Source of the DNA: Methanohalobium evestigatum Z-7303
GTDB lineage: Archaea; Halobacteriota; Methanosarcinia; Methanosarcinales; Methanosarcinaceae
DNA: 64,000 nt
Direction of reading: 5' to 3'
Assembly (NCBI RefSeq): GCF_000196655.1
Contig: NC_014253.1
Location: 124,001-188,000, forward strand
The notes beneath the pieces were generated by a model, which did no database searches, was not told the DNA's origin, and was given only the letters and a program-made list of their open reading frames with translations. The translations under genes and the position numbers were made by a program. Below are positions 42,751 to 52,074 of the stretch, piece by piece (position 1 is the stretch's first letter; every line of letters begins with the position of its first letter).

Positions 42751-44199
42751 TTAATTATTAATCTGAGATTTTAGCCATCCATCTGCAGTTTTTTCATCTT
42801 GTTCAATAGCAATTTCCACTGATCTTTTGGCACAGTTTAACATTTTTTTAGCTTGCTTATGTGAATTTAACGATTTAATTATTTTTTGTTGAATTTTTAA
42901 ACGTTTTTCTTCTGGTAAAATTGGTATTAATACATTTTTTACTTGTTTTGGTCTCCAATGAATAATAACTGAACCACCCACATCACGGTTAATTTGTTCT
43001 TTTAAAATTATAGAATTAAGGACCAATGTTAAATACTCATTATTAATTTCTTTATGTTTATTCTTTGACCCTATAGTTATGTTCTTTAGTCTAAGAACAC
43101 CTTCAGAAACAATCATTTTTTTTGGTTGTTCAGTTAAATAATGAGCTATTCCAGGTGTTGCATCTTTAGTAAAAAGGATTTCATCTTTTTGTGGTTGACA
43201 ATGCTTAATATCAGAATATAAACTTTCTGATATATATTTTTCTTCTTTGATTTCAAATGGACTTATATCACTAACACGTACAAAGGGTATTCCCTCATCA
43301 AGGTATTCATTTCTCCCAACTTCTAAACCTTTTTCTAGTGTAACCACATTACCTAGAATATCCCAACCACCTTTATAGTTTTTAATAGCATTAACAATTT
43401 CCTCATATTTAGGTTGATAATATTCCGCATCAATACGTTCAGACTTTATGGTGTCAGAAAAGTTCTTGACAAAGGTTAATTTATGTTTTGGTTTCCATTT
43501 ATCTAAACCTAGTTCTTCTAGAAGATTTTTTTTGCATTCCTTGAATACTTTCTTAGAATACTTTGAATATTCAATATACAAATTTATAGCCTTGGCAACA
43601 TTTTTTTGGAAATTATGTGAAAAAATAGGTACTAAAACACTTCTAGTTGATTCCTTGTCTATACTTAAAGGTACTGCACCTGTGACTCTTTGCATAAGTT
43701 GATTCTGACCATATTTACCTGCAAGGTAAGAGTACAGGTAATAATTATTTATTTTTTCATTTGTACGAATCATAAATTGATTCATACCTAAGGATTGTTT
43801 TTTTTCGATTGGTGGTATAAGGTAGGCTTTCCCAGCATTACCTATCTTATTTATAATTATTTCGCCACCATATACTTTTGTTTTTTCTAAAAATTCATAG
43901 GCATGCTTGTTAATATATATTATATCGTTTTCAAAATCATCTTTCTCTATATCAACTGTTCTAATCATGTGAGCATAATCTGGTTCTGACTTTAACTCAA
44001 CATTTTTTCTCAGTGTTTTATAACTCCCATTAGCGTGATAATCAGTTAAAACTTTGATTAAATCTCGAAGTTCTTTGTAATTATTACTTTTGATTAAACG
44101 TTCAGTAGATAAAAATTCGGGGTGAAAGTACTCAGCGTCAAACCTAAAATGTTTGGAAGAACTTTTAACATTTAAGAAAGATATGATTGATTTTTGCAC
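42751..44199 (-). CDS. Restriction-modification specificity subunit (HsdS/BcgIB-like)
   Basis: 482 residues from a GTG directly after the TAA of the upstream gene. It has two target-recognition domains (about 15-215 and 240-455), each followed by a helical spacer; VRVSDISPFEIKEEKYI and KTKVYGGEIIINKIGNAGKAYL are typical TRD strands. Two TRDs imply a bipartite DNA target. Paired with a fused nuclease-methylase rather than separate HsdM and HsdR, it best fits the type IIB BcgI arrangement. Confidence 0.85.
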   Translation of the reverse strand: MQKSIISFLNVKSSSKHFRFDAEYFHPEFLSTERLIKSNNYKELRDLIKVLTDYHANGSYKTLRKNVELKSEPDYAHMIRTVDIEKDDFENDIIYINKHAYEFLEKTKVYGGEIIINKIGNAGKAYLIPPIEKKQSLGMNQFMIRTNEKINNYYLYSYLAGKYGQNQLMQRVTGAVPLSIDKESTRSVLVPIFSHNFQKNVAKAINLYIEYSKYSKKVFKECKKNLLEELGLDKWKPKHKLTFVKNFSDTIKSERIDAEYYQPKYEEIVNAIKNYKGGWDILGNVVTLEKGLEVGRNEYLDEGIPFVRVSDISPFEIKEEKYISESLYSDIKHCQPQKDEILFTKDATPGIAHYLTEQPKKMIVSEGVLRLKNITIGSKNKHKEINNEYLTLVLNSIILKEQINRDVGGSVIIHWRPKQVKNVLIPILPEEKRLKIQQKIIKSLNSHKQAKKMLNCAKRSVEIAIEQDEKTADGWLKSQINN

Positions 44200-46260
44200 T
44201 TAATCCCCCTCCCAAAAAGATAGTCTTTCATCTTTTGCCCAGCTTATAAATTCCTCAGCAATACCATCTGGCAATTCGCCACCATGATTGTGCAAGTCAT
44301 GATTAACAATCAAATGTCCATTTTTGTCTAATTTATATTGACCATTTTCATCATGTACATATAGATAGTCTCCAGAATTATCTTTACCTGTTTTTTCAGA
44401 AACAGCAAAAAATATTGGATAATCTTCAACAACAGGACAAAGTTCATTATCCCACTTTTGAACGAATAATATACTTGTTTTAGTACCAGCATGAGGTTTG
44501 AATGTATTTTGATCTAAACTTACAACAGCCAAAATGCGTGCGTGTTCAGAAATGAATTCACGGATACGCTCATCTGAACTGTTATTTAAGCGACCTTGTG
44601 GTAAAACGATAGCCATACGTCCACCTGATTTTAGGAAATCAAGGTTTCTCTCTATAAAAAGAATATCTCTTCCAATTTTACTATATGCTTTTCCATTATT
44701 TTTGAATCCAAGTTCATATTTATGAATGATCCGAGATTCTTTGATATCACCAGCAAAAGGAGGATTTGCCATCAAAACATCAAAATCAAAGTCTTTGTTA
44801 CTGTTTCTACTTTCTCTTAACTTTTCTAATCTATTGTAACCAGATCCATATGTTTGTGACCAATTGTGGTTATTCACATATTCGTTCCAACGCTCATAGT
44901 CAAGCGAATTTAAATGTAGTACATTTGTTTCCCCATCTCCAGCAATCAAGTTCAATGTTCTGGCTACTCTTACTGTTTTTTCATCAAAATCAATTCCAAA
45001 AACTTTCAATATATCTTCTTGGTCTTCATCCGAAATTTCGGTATTTTCAAAAAGGTGACCTGTAAGATGGAAAATTGTATGTACAGGAAAACCACAACTA
45101 CCAGCTGCTGGGTCAATCATATACTCTCCCCTTTTTGGATTCAGCATTTTGACACACATATCAATAACATGTCGGGGAGTAAAATACTGTCCTTTTTCAC
45201 CTTTTGCACTTTTATTAACAAGATATTCAAAAGCTTCATCAATCACAAGCAAATTGGAATTGAATAATTTAACATCCTGCAAACTGGAAATACAAACCGA
45301 TAGATGGCTACTACTTAATTCGAATCTTGAACTATCCTGGAATATACCACGCCATTTTTCTTTAGCACTGTCAAACAAAGATTGTATTTTATTATATAAT
45401 TCAATTTCTGTTTGTCCTGTATTACGAAATTCCATTACACGACAATTCCGATCATTGAAATTTTCGAGAGTTTGTTTAACTAGTTCATAATTTGCCCTTT
45501 CTTCATCATTAAGTTCATTATCAAGGAAACCTTCAATTCTATTTTTGTCATGTTGACTTAAAGTTTCATCATAAAGCTTGGTAAATATAAGTTTAAAAAC
45601 TTCTTCGAAAACATCAACACCAGCGTTTGCCAGAACTTCATCTTCCATGTCTAGAATAATATCTTTTAAAGATTTACGTTCATTAGCAATTTTATCATTG
45701 ATTATAAGGTCTTTTAATGTGAATCTTTCTCTGGTTATATCTCCAAGGGTCTGATTAACGTTTGGAATGTCGGTAATATCTATAAAATAATTTGGTTCTT
45801 TACGGTGGTAATGAGATATCTGTTCTCCATTTGTCCATATACCAATAGGTGCACCAGTAGCATTACAATAAGAACGTAGTTGGTCTTTTCCATCTTTAAG
45901 TTTAGGTTTTTTTAATTCAACAATAATGTAAGGTGTTTCTGGACTGTCCCTATCAAAAATAACAATGTCAGAATTTTTTGTTTCTCGACCAAAACTTACT
46001 GGATATTCAAAAGCAAAACGATTTTTGGGATATTCATATTTGTCCATCAACCTTTTAGCATAAAGTTGACGTACAATTTCTTCTGGTTTTAGTTGGATTT
46101 CCCTATCTCGTATAATACAAGTGATATATGGTTTTTCATTGCCATTGACTACCTTAGTATAAATTCTACCTTTTAAGTCGTTAACTTCTTCTTCTTCAAA
46201 TAATGATAAACTATAATTACTGTCATTAAGTATAGTCTGTATAATATCTTCGTGATTCAT
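44200..46260 (-). CDS. Fused restriction nuclease and N6-adenine methylase (BcgIA-like)
   Basis: 686 residues from ATG 46260 (AGGGG upstream; a TTG ten codons earlier is less likely). The N-terminal domain is a PD-(D/E)xK nuclease of the HsdR_N type: NSDIVIFDRDSPETPYIIVELKKPK (about 97-121). After a helical linker comes an HsdM-like gamma-class methylase with the SAM motif DPAAGSCGFPV (about 390) and the catalytic NPPF (about 498). Such one-chain nuclease-methylases work with a separate S subunit, here the next gene, and cut on both sides of the site in BcgI. Both catalytic sites look intact. Confidence 0.85.
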   Translation of the reverse strand: MNHEDIIQTILNDSNYSLSLFEEEEVNDLKGRIYTKVVNGNEKPYITCIIRDREIQLKPEEIVRQLYAKRLMDKYEYPKNRFAFEYPVSFGRETKNSDIVIFDRDSPETPYIIVELKKPKLKDGKDQLRSYCNATGAPIGIWTNGEQISHYHRKEPNYFIDITDIPNVNQTLGDITRERFTLKDLIINDKIANERKSLKDIILDMEDEVLANAGVDVFEEVFKLIFTKLYDETLSQHDKNRIEGFLDNELNDEERANYELVKQTLENFNDRNCRVMEFRNTGQTEIELYNKIQSLFDSAKEKWRGIFQDSSRFELSSSHLSVCISSLQDVKLFNSNLLVIDEAFEYLVNKSAKGEKGQYFTPRHVIDMCVKMLNPKRGEYMIDPAAGSCGFPVHTIFHLTGHLFENTEISDEDQEDILKVFGIDFDEKTVRVARTLNLIAGDGETNVLHLNSLDYERWNEYVNNHNWSQTYGSGYNRLEKLRESRNSNKDFDFDVLMANPPFAGDIKESRIIHKYELGFKNNGKAYSKIGRDILFIERNLDFLKSGGRMAIVLPQGRLNNSSDERIREFISEHARILAVVSLDQNTFKPHAGTKTSILFVQKWDNELCPVVEDYPIFFAVSEKTGKDNSGDYLYVHDENGQYKLDKNGHLIVNHDLHNHGGELPDGIAEEFISWAKDERLSFWEGD

Positions 46261-46523
46261 TTGGACCCCTGATTGATTTGTTAATACCAAATCTAAATAA
46301 TAATCATAAATTTATAGTAGCTACTTTGATATTTATTCAACTAAATTAATATTTCTATATTAACATAATTATGAATGTAGTAAACAAATTGGTTTTTCTA
46401 TTTGAAATCTAATTCTTTTATTTACTGTCCTGATAGATGTCATCTGTACTTTGTTGAAGAGGAGAAGCAAAAACAGAAACAGAAGATGTAAATACATAAA
46501 TCGTTTTTGGGGAGTAGTTGATT

Positions 46524-46730
46524 ATGGTTAAAATAATTCAAAATTACTTATATTCTATTCTTTGGAAAATTGGATCTATGATAAGCAGGAAAATTTTGCA
46601 ACGACAAGTTAATAATAAGTTAGAGATAAAAATTGACCCATACAAATCCACTGAAATACAGATCTTAAGAAAGCAAAATCTAACTTTTTTACAAATGAAC
46701 CTGCCAAGTAACATAAATTATCAGTCCTAA
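46524..46730 (+). CDS. Small basic hypothetical protein
   Basis: 68 residues from ATG 46524, with GGGGAG 9 bases upstream. It has an amphipathic or membrane-tending N-terminus (IIQNYLYSILWKIGSMI) and a basic middle. Not recognised. It is divergent from the RM operon and ends 64 bases before the IS5-family element. Confidence 0.4.
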   Translation: MVKIIQNYLYSILWKIGSMISRKILQRQVNNKLEIKIDPYKSTEIQILRKQNLTFLQMNLPSNINYQS

Positions 46731-46771
46731 GCAGCAGATTTTCTGGTTATTTCATGATTGGATAAATGCCA

Positions 46772-47719
46772 TTAATAAATAAAGTAATAATTTGGCTCTG
46801 TAGAAATCCTCAAATAAACAATAATTTTAACCTTGACAAATCTGTCAAGGTTGTATACAACAACCTTTAAAATTATCTCTTTAACTTGGTTTCGGTATAT
46901 TCTTGCTCTGATTTCTTCACCATATTTGCGTTTTAGTACAGAATTAGAAGTCTCAGACATGCTCCTTTTACGATGCAAAGCCACATCAAAATCCTCAATC
47001 ATTAACCTTCGGTATCGACCCTTGATCCTCTTGCGTTTTCTATCCTTTACAGGAATTATAGCAATGGAACCCAGTTCATCTCTTACCAGTTTATGGATAT
47101 CTTCCGAGTCATAGGCTTTATCCATGACATAGAATTCCGATTTCCGGATTCTATGACATTGTTTCAACAATGTCACTGCATGTTTAGTATCATGTACTGG
47201 TCTACCAGAGACCTTGACACCGATAATAACCAAATTACTGGTATCCACAGCGATACTAGTTTTCAGGAATGAATGTCGTTTCTTATCGGTTCTTAACGAG
47301 TAATAGTAACTGCAGTGTCCACTCGTGAACCCCGTAGAATCCACGGCAGTGACCTCGATTCTTTCACCATGAGAATAAAAGAGTTTGATTGTTTGATGTA
47401 ACAGTCTGTTGAGGAGGATAGTTCTAATTCTGGTCACGAATTTATGGAGGGTTGTGAAATGGGGTATCTGTTTGAGACCGAGTTTAGTCTGGACTTTGTC
47501 CATCAACTCTACAAGTTCAACGATATCCCTGTAATCCTCGTTGAGGTATTCTTTGAGCAGCACCAGCGCCAACAACTGGTGCTGTGTATAGGTTCTCTTG
47601 GAATACTTGCAGCTGTAGATTTCAAGTCTTGAGTTGCCCGATACAGCTAAAGCTGTATCGATAAAGTTTAAGTACTTATTAGATGAAATATTACCTGTGT
47701 GCTTATTGCACAAACACAT
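46772..47719 (-). CDS. IS5-family (ISH1-type) transposase
   Basis: 315 residues with a DDE core: AVDSTGFTSGH (first Asp, about 122), YVMDKAYDSEDIH (second Asp, about 195) and SMSETSNSVLKRKYGEEI (Glu, about 258). GGGGG precedes the ATG. The reading frame passes through the left inverted repeat and uses a TAA at 46772-46774, outside the element, as its stop, so the last seven residues come from flanking DNA. Confidence 0.85.
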   Translation of the reverse strand: MCLCNKHTGNISSNKYLNFIDTALAVSGNSRLEIYSCKYSKRTYTQHQLLALVLLKEYLNEDYRDIVELVELMDKVQTKLGLKQIPHFTTLHKFVTRIRTILLNRLLHQTIKLFYSHGERIEVTAVDSTGFTSGHCSYYYSLRTDKKRHSFLKTSIAVDTSNLVIIGVKVSGRPVHDTKHAVTLLKQCHRIRKSEFYVMDKAYDSEDIHKLVRDELGSIAIIPVKDRKRKRIKGRYRRLMIEDFDVALHRKRSMSETSNSVLKRKYGEEIRARIYRNQVKEIILKVVVYNLDRFVKVKIIVYLRISTEPNYYFIY

Positions 47720-48403
47720 CGGCCCCCTTGTTATTTTAGTGGTAAATAATAACTCAGGGGGTCATCCCTTTAAAACTCTTACATCACAGTAGTAAATCAA
47801 ATCAAAAATCAGATTTTCTACAGAGCCAAATTAGCCTTATTATTTATGTATTATGTATTCGTGTTTAATTTGAGATTTCGGAATCCATACTGATTTTAAA
47901 ACATAATCAAGTATTAAATAATCGCCATCAACTTCATTAAGTACAACTGATTTATTACTTAATACTATATTATTTTCTTTCAAATATTCATGTAGTATAT
48001 AGAAATAAATCTCATATTCAGATGTCTTTTCGACTGATATCTGTTTGTAATAGTCACTATTTTGCAATCCCCTTCCTCCTGTACAAGCAAATTACACAAA
48101 AAGTTATTTGACACAAAAGGTAGTTCCAAAGGGTTGCAAAAAAAAAGAGTTAATGGTCAGTGACCTGCACTATCTTTGAAGCTTACTATATAATATAGAA
48201 ACTACTGATACGTTCGCTTTTTGCTAAGAAAAAATTAATTTCTAAATATACTATAATATATGGTAGTGATATCTTATATATTTTTTGCAAAGATTGATAT
48301 TGTTCAGTTAATGGAACACATTAATTTATTTTCAATTTGAATCATTTTAGATATGACGATTTAGAGTTAGATATCAAGTCAAAGTTAGGTTTTCTACAGA
48401 GCC
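46794..48403 (-). mobile_element. IS5-family element with a duplicated right end and about 580 bp of passenger DNA
   Basis: The left end GGCTCTGTAGAAA is at 46794-46806. Two right ends exist: TTTCTACAGAGCC at 47815-47827 (core IS of 1034 bp) and again at 48391-48403. A perfect 8-bp direct repeat AATAATTT flanks only the larger unit (46786-46793 and 48404-48411). The sequence after the inner end (AAATTAGC) does not match. The most direct reading is that the unit moved as 1610 bp using the outer end, carrying the DNA between the two right ends. Confidence 0.75.
47840..48067 (-). CDS. Passenger hypothetical protein inside the extended IS
   Basis: 75 residues, between the inner and outer right ends of the IS. 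An acidic/aromatic N-terminus (YYKQISVEKTSEYEIYFYIL) leads to a beta-rich second half (VVLNEVDGDYLILDYVLKSV). Not recognised. It may be a gene fragment captured by the element; the rest of the passenger (48068-48390) has no gene. Confidence 0.4.
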   Translation of the reverse strand: MQNSDYYKQISVEKTSEYEIYFYILHEYLKENNIVLSNKSVVLNEVDGDYLILDYVLKSVWIPKSQIKHEYIIHK

Positions 48404-48415
48404 AATAATTTGATT

Positions 48416-48526
48416 TTACAATTCATCTTTTTGATGTTCTCGCTTTACTACCATCATAAGTATAATTAATCCAATGATAATTAAATTACCTAATGTGCTA
48501 ATCCAGTATGCAGTTGTTGTGTCCAT
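48416..48526 (-). CDS. Small membrane protein or the end of a broken one
   Basis: 36 codons from ATG 48526 give MDTTTAYWIS, a hydrophobic helix LGNLIIIGLIILMMVV and a charged tail KREHQKDEL. The same frame is open upstream for about 26 more codons with a second hydrophobic stretch (VVGLFGYLFLTDIAV) but no start codon, so it may be the C-terminus of a larger lost membrane protein next to the IS. Confidence 0.35.
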   Translation of the reverse strand: MDTTTAYWISTLGNLIIIGLIILMMVVKREHQKDEL

Positions 48527-49180
48527 GGAAGAGTAAAGGGGCGATAATTGAAAATTTTTTACAGCAATATCTGTGAGAAATAAATATCCAAATAACCCTA
48601 CTACACATTAAAAAGAAAAAATGAGATAATTCCATAGGTGAAAAATATATAAAATCCTAATCATTCAATATAACTCCACGATGTAAATATCGATATCCAT
48701 GATTTAGTATTTATAGTCTATGGGATTTAACAATATGTGATATTGCAGCTATTCTATAGTTCATGTATTTACTTATGTTGTTTTTAGTAAAATCTTTGAT
48801 AAATTTAGATCTCATCTGATATCCCCATTTTTTATAATGTTCACAAGGTTATATTAACTGATTACTGATGTTCTATGATTATAATTTTGTTTAATGTCAG
48901 ACAAAACCAATATAAAATTATTCTCTTTTTGAATATTAGTAAAAATAGCTATTAATAGAAAAGTAGACAATATTAAATGTATAAATTTCTACTGATTTAA
49001 AAAATTACTTGTTTAAATATTTAATAGTAGAAAAGTAAATAATATTAAAATATATACTGATGTCATTCTGAAATTATTTTGAAAATTTAATTTCCACTTT
49101 CTTTGTGTTAAATTTTCATGGTGCATTTGTTGACACCTTTAAAATGTTGCCATTTGCTTTTATAAATACGAAATAATGGA
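48527..49180. other. Gene-free stretch with imperfect direct repeats
   Basis: No credible gene. Two similar segments lie at 48952-48996 and 49021-49060 (both start TTAATAG, continue with AAAAGTA and ATATTAAA, and end ACTGAT). Their role is unclear; they could be iterons or remnants of a duplication. The right part leads into the decayed tail of the amidotransferase pseudogene. Confidence 0.4.
48952..49060. repeat. Pair of imperfect direct repeats
   Basis: Copy 1 is 48952-48996 and copy 2 is 49021-49060, offset by about 70 bases and sharing TTAATAG, AGAAAAGTA, AATATTAAA and ACTGAT in order, with small gaps between. There is no adjacent replication gene. Confidence 0.5.
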
Positions 49181-50251
49181 TTAATTATCCATTATTGTCA
49201 GTATCTTTTCCCTTTTTTCAGGATTAGTGTAAAAAGTTGCATCCTCATGACTCCTTTACACTATCTCTTTTATCTTGCTTTATATAACCATCAAAAACTA
49301 ATGAATTAATAGCTTTTTTTACATCATCAATAGATCCTGAAGTTTCTACATTAATATCTTTCAAACTTAATCTATGGAGATGATTTCTTAATATTCAAGT
49401 ATTCCTTTATTAGTTTCTGTGGGGTGGTCAAAGTCACGTTTATTAGAATAAATTATTTCTCCGTCTTTAAAGACAATCAGTTCACCAGGTTCAAAACTTT
49501 CCCAATATTCATTGGTAAGTCTTTTTGTTGCTACAACGTAACCTGTTTGGTCGTCATATTTTTCCTCATCAAGTTTGATTTTTAACTCTTCATCACTTAA
49601 ATTAGCTTTATCATATGGTGGCTTTCTGTGAAGGTAATAAAGGTTATTATGGTGCCCATTATTATCTTGATAACAAAACAAATATTCAGAATCTGAAAAT
49701 ATACAATTTAATTTTCCGTTTTCGTTAACCTCATTAAGTTTGTTTGAAAGCCACTCAAAGTTCTCCTTACCGTTTCCAGAATCCCACTGAGTTATACCAT
49801 TTTCCTCTATACAACCTAAAATATGGCAAAAAATATTTTCTGAATCTGTTACACCCATAGGTATAAATCTGCCCTTGTTGAAATCATCCTTGTTATTATT
49901 AAATGTACCATTATGAGCAAATATATATTCACAACCATTTAATTCTCTTGAAAAAGGATGTGTATTTTTGTGACCAAAATTTTTTTTAGAGCTTTTTCTA
50001 ACGTGCGATATAATTAGTTTAGACTCTAATTTTTGATAATCTGTTAAAAAACTGGAAAGATTGCTTTTCTTTGAGTTTATAGGTTCTTTAATAATCTGAG
50101 CAGATTTTTCTGATTTATTTTTATTATTTGCAACTGGATAATAAGCAATCCCCCAGCCATCAGGATTTTGTTCACCTTTACTACGAAAACCTGTGAAAGA
50201 AATACTTGGTTTTATACTTATGTTAAATGATAATCCTAACAATTCACACAT
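49181..50251 (-). pseudogene. Class II glutamine amidotransferase paralogue, frameshifted tail
   Basis: From ATG 50251 (GGAGAG upstream; longer in-frame starts overlap an IS-like hairpin) the product begins MCELLG, with Cys2 as the amidotransferase nucleophile, and stays open to 49388. The intact paralogue at 50393-51475 goes on into a winged helix; here the same tail is present in other frames: RNHLHRLSLKDINVETSGSI and DDVKKAINSLVFDGYIKQDK after a 1-base loss near 49393, then HEDATFYTNP after a second shift near 49250, ending at 49181. The catalytic domain may still be made, without the C-terminal helix-turn-helix. Confidence 0.7.
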
Positions 50252-50299
50252 TTTTTTACTCTCCAGCGATTTTTTCAATGGTACATTGATTTCCCTCAT

Positions 50300-50342
50300 C
50301 AAACTGAAGCATGAAGTGCTTCAGTTTGGGGAGGGTAGTTGA
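50300..50342 (+). repeat. Perfect 12-bp hairpin resembling an IS200/IS605 right end
   Basis: CAAACTGAAGCA (50300-50311), loop TGAAG, TGCTTCAGTTTG (50317-50328), followed by GGGAGGGTAGTTGAC. This resembles right ends of archaeal IS200/IS605 (TnpB) elements, whose transcript forms the 3' part of the guide RNA. No transposase remains, so it is a relic sitting between the two amidotransferase paralogues. Confidence 0.5.
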
Positions 50343-50392
50343 CCTATTATTTAATCTTACATGGGGCACCTATTTTTAGCATTCTACAATAT

Positions 50393-51475
50393 TCAAATAT
50401 AGTTTCTCTTTATAGGGTTGGTATAAAATGTTGCTTTTTCATGATTACAGCTTACCCTGTCTCTCCTATCTTGTCTTATATAACCATCAAAGAGTAGAGA
50501 ATTAATAGCTCGTTTTACTTCATGGATAGAACCTGAAGATAATTGACTAATGTGATTCAAACTTACTCTATGTGAGTGACTTCTCAATACTGCAAGGATT
50601 TCCCTTTCAATACTTATTGGATTTTTATTTGGATGCTCAATATAACATTTATTTGAATAGATTAAAGACCCATTCTTAAATACAAGAAGTTCACCAGGCT
50701 CGAAATCTATCCAGTTCTCATCAGTAAGCTTTTTTGTTGCTATAACGTAACCTGTTTGATTGTCATCTTTTTCTTCATCAAGGTCAATTTCTAAATCATT
50801 ATCACTTAACCGAATAGTACCGTTTGGTGGTTTTCTATTTATATAACAGAGTTTATTGAATAGGTTATTATCTTGATAACAAAACAAATATTCAGAATCT
50901 GAAAATATACAATTTAATTTTCCGTTTTCGTTAATCTCATTAAGTTTGTTTGAAAGCCATTCGAAGCTCTCAAAGTCCCATTGAGCTATACCATGTTCCT
51001 CTATACAATTTAAAAGATAGCAAAAAATATTCTCTGAATCAGTACTTCCAATAGGTGTAAATTTACCTGTACTGGATAATCTTTTGTTCTGAATGGTTCC
51101 ATTATGAGCGAAAACATATTCTTTACCGTACAATTCCCTTGAAAAAGGGTGTGTGTTTGTATGATTTTTTTTTCCTTTGGTACTTTTCCTCAAATGAGAA
51201 ATTATCAATTTTGATTCTATTTTTTGGTGATTAATTAAAAATCTGGAAAGTTTGCTATTTTCTGGTTTAATAGGTTCTTTAATAATCTGGGCAGATTTTT
51301 CTGATTTATATTTATTTGGCACATATTTACCTGATGATTTATTTTTAGTATATGCAACTGGATAATAAGCAATCCCCCAACCATCAGGATTTTGTTCACC
51401 TTTACTACGAAAACCTGTGAAAGAAATACTTGGTTTTATACTTATGTTAAATGATAATCCTAACAATTCGCACAT
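50393..51475 (-). CDS. Class II glutamine amidotransferase fused to a winged helix
   Basis: 360 residues, with GGAG upstream of ATG 51475. Removal of Met exposes Cys2 of MCELLG, the Ntn-type nucleophile; FRSKGEQNPDGWGIAYYP, HLRKSTKGKKNHTNTHPF and FAHNGTIQNK are the conserved loops of YafJ-like class II amidotransferases, which hydrolyse glutamine and pass ammonia on. Residues about 285-345 form a winged helix (SHRVSLNHISQLSSGSIHEV). No synthetase domain is present, so an acceptor enzyme or a regulatory role is unknown. It sits between two methylase-related loci. Confidence 0.78.
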   Translation of the reverse strand: MCELLGLSFNISIKPSISFTGFRSKGEQNPDGWGIAYYPVAYTKNKSSGKYVPNKYKSEKSAQIIKEPIKPENSKLSRFLINHQKIESKLIISHLRKSTKGKKNHTNTHPFSRELYGKEYVFAHNGTIQNKRLSSTGKFTPIGSTDSENIFCYLLNCIEEHGIAQWDFESFEWLSNKLNEINENGKLNCIFSDSEYLFCYQDNNLFNKLCYINRKPPNGTIRLSDNDLEIDLDEEKDDNQTGYVIATKKLTDENWIDFEPGELLVFKNGSLIYSNKCYIEHPNKNPISIEREILAVLRSHSHRVSLNHISQLSSGSIHEVKRAINSLLFDGYIRQDRRDRVSCNHEKATFYTNPIKRNYI

Positions 51476-51534
51476 TTTTCTAATTCTCCAGTGTTAATTT
51501 TTATAAATCCATATTCTCAGTGTTTTCAAGTTTT

Positions 51535-51828
51535 TCACCGTCGGCTTTTACTGCTTTTAAATACAATTTCCCCTGCGCTTGATCGTATACGTGTTTTGGG
51601 GTTATCATATGGGTATATATAAGGAACATCATCATTATGGTCTACAAACACATAATACCATCTTCCATTTTCAGATTTGAAATGGAAAACTGGAAATCCA
51701 TCGTAGAATACATTTGATATAGATGATTCTAGTGCACATCCTTTACAGCAATTAATTGGTTTAGCATCAGCTTCTTTAGATGGTACTATTACAGTTTCTT
51801 TTTCATGGCCGCATATTTCGCATTCCAT
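51535..51828 (-). CDS. Small zinc-ribbon protein
   Basis: 97 residues from ATG 51828 (MECEICG; an in-frame start nine codons earlier is possible). N-terminal C-x2-C and a second pair in NCCKGC form a zinc ribbon (about 3-35). A beta-rich C-terminal half follows (GFPVFHFKSENGRWYYVFV). Not recognised. It is co-directional with, and 60 bases upstream of, the amidotransferase gene. Confidence 0.6.
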   Translation of the reverse strand: MECEICGHEKETVIVPSKEADAKPINCCKGCALESSISNVFYDGFPVFHFKSENGRWYYVFVDHNDDVPYIYPYDNPKTRIRSSAGEIVFKSSKSRR

Positions 51829-52074
51829 TGGTATCCTACTCCATATATAAAACATCTATTTTTATAATTGACTACTGTTTATTAATAATAGAGTTCTATT
51901 ATTTAGAATATTGGATTATAATATTATTTATAGTTTATGGTGATAAAAACTCCATTATTCAGTTTAAAAAATTAATAAGTGATTGTCCCTTATTTAGGAT
52001 ATGAAGATTGATTTAGAAAAAAATTATCCGATTCATCATCTCAGAATTAAAAAAGGTGTATGGCTTTGAGCCAC

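Noticed and set aside
17826-48940. CTCTTTTTGAAAATTAG-like similarity between 17.83 and 48.92 kb as attachment repeats
   Set aside because: The match is imperfect and AT-rich, and the 48.9-kb copy is inside rather than at the end of the island.
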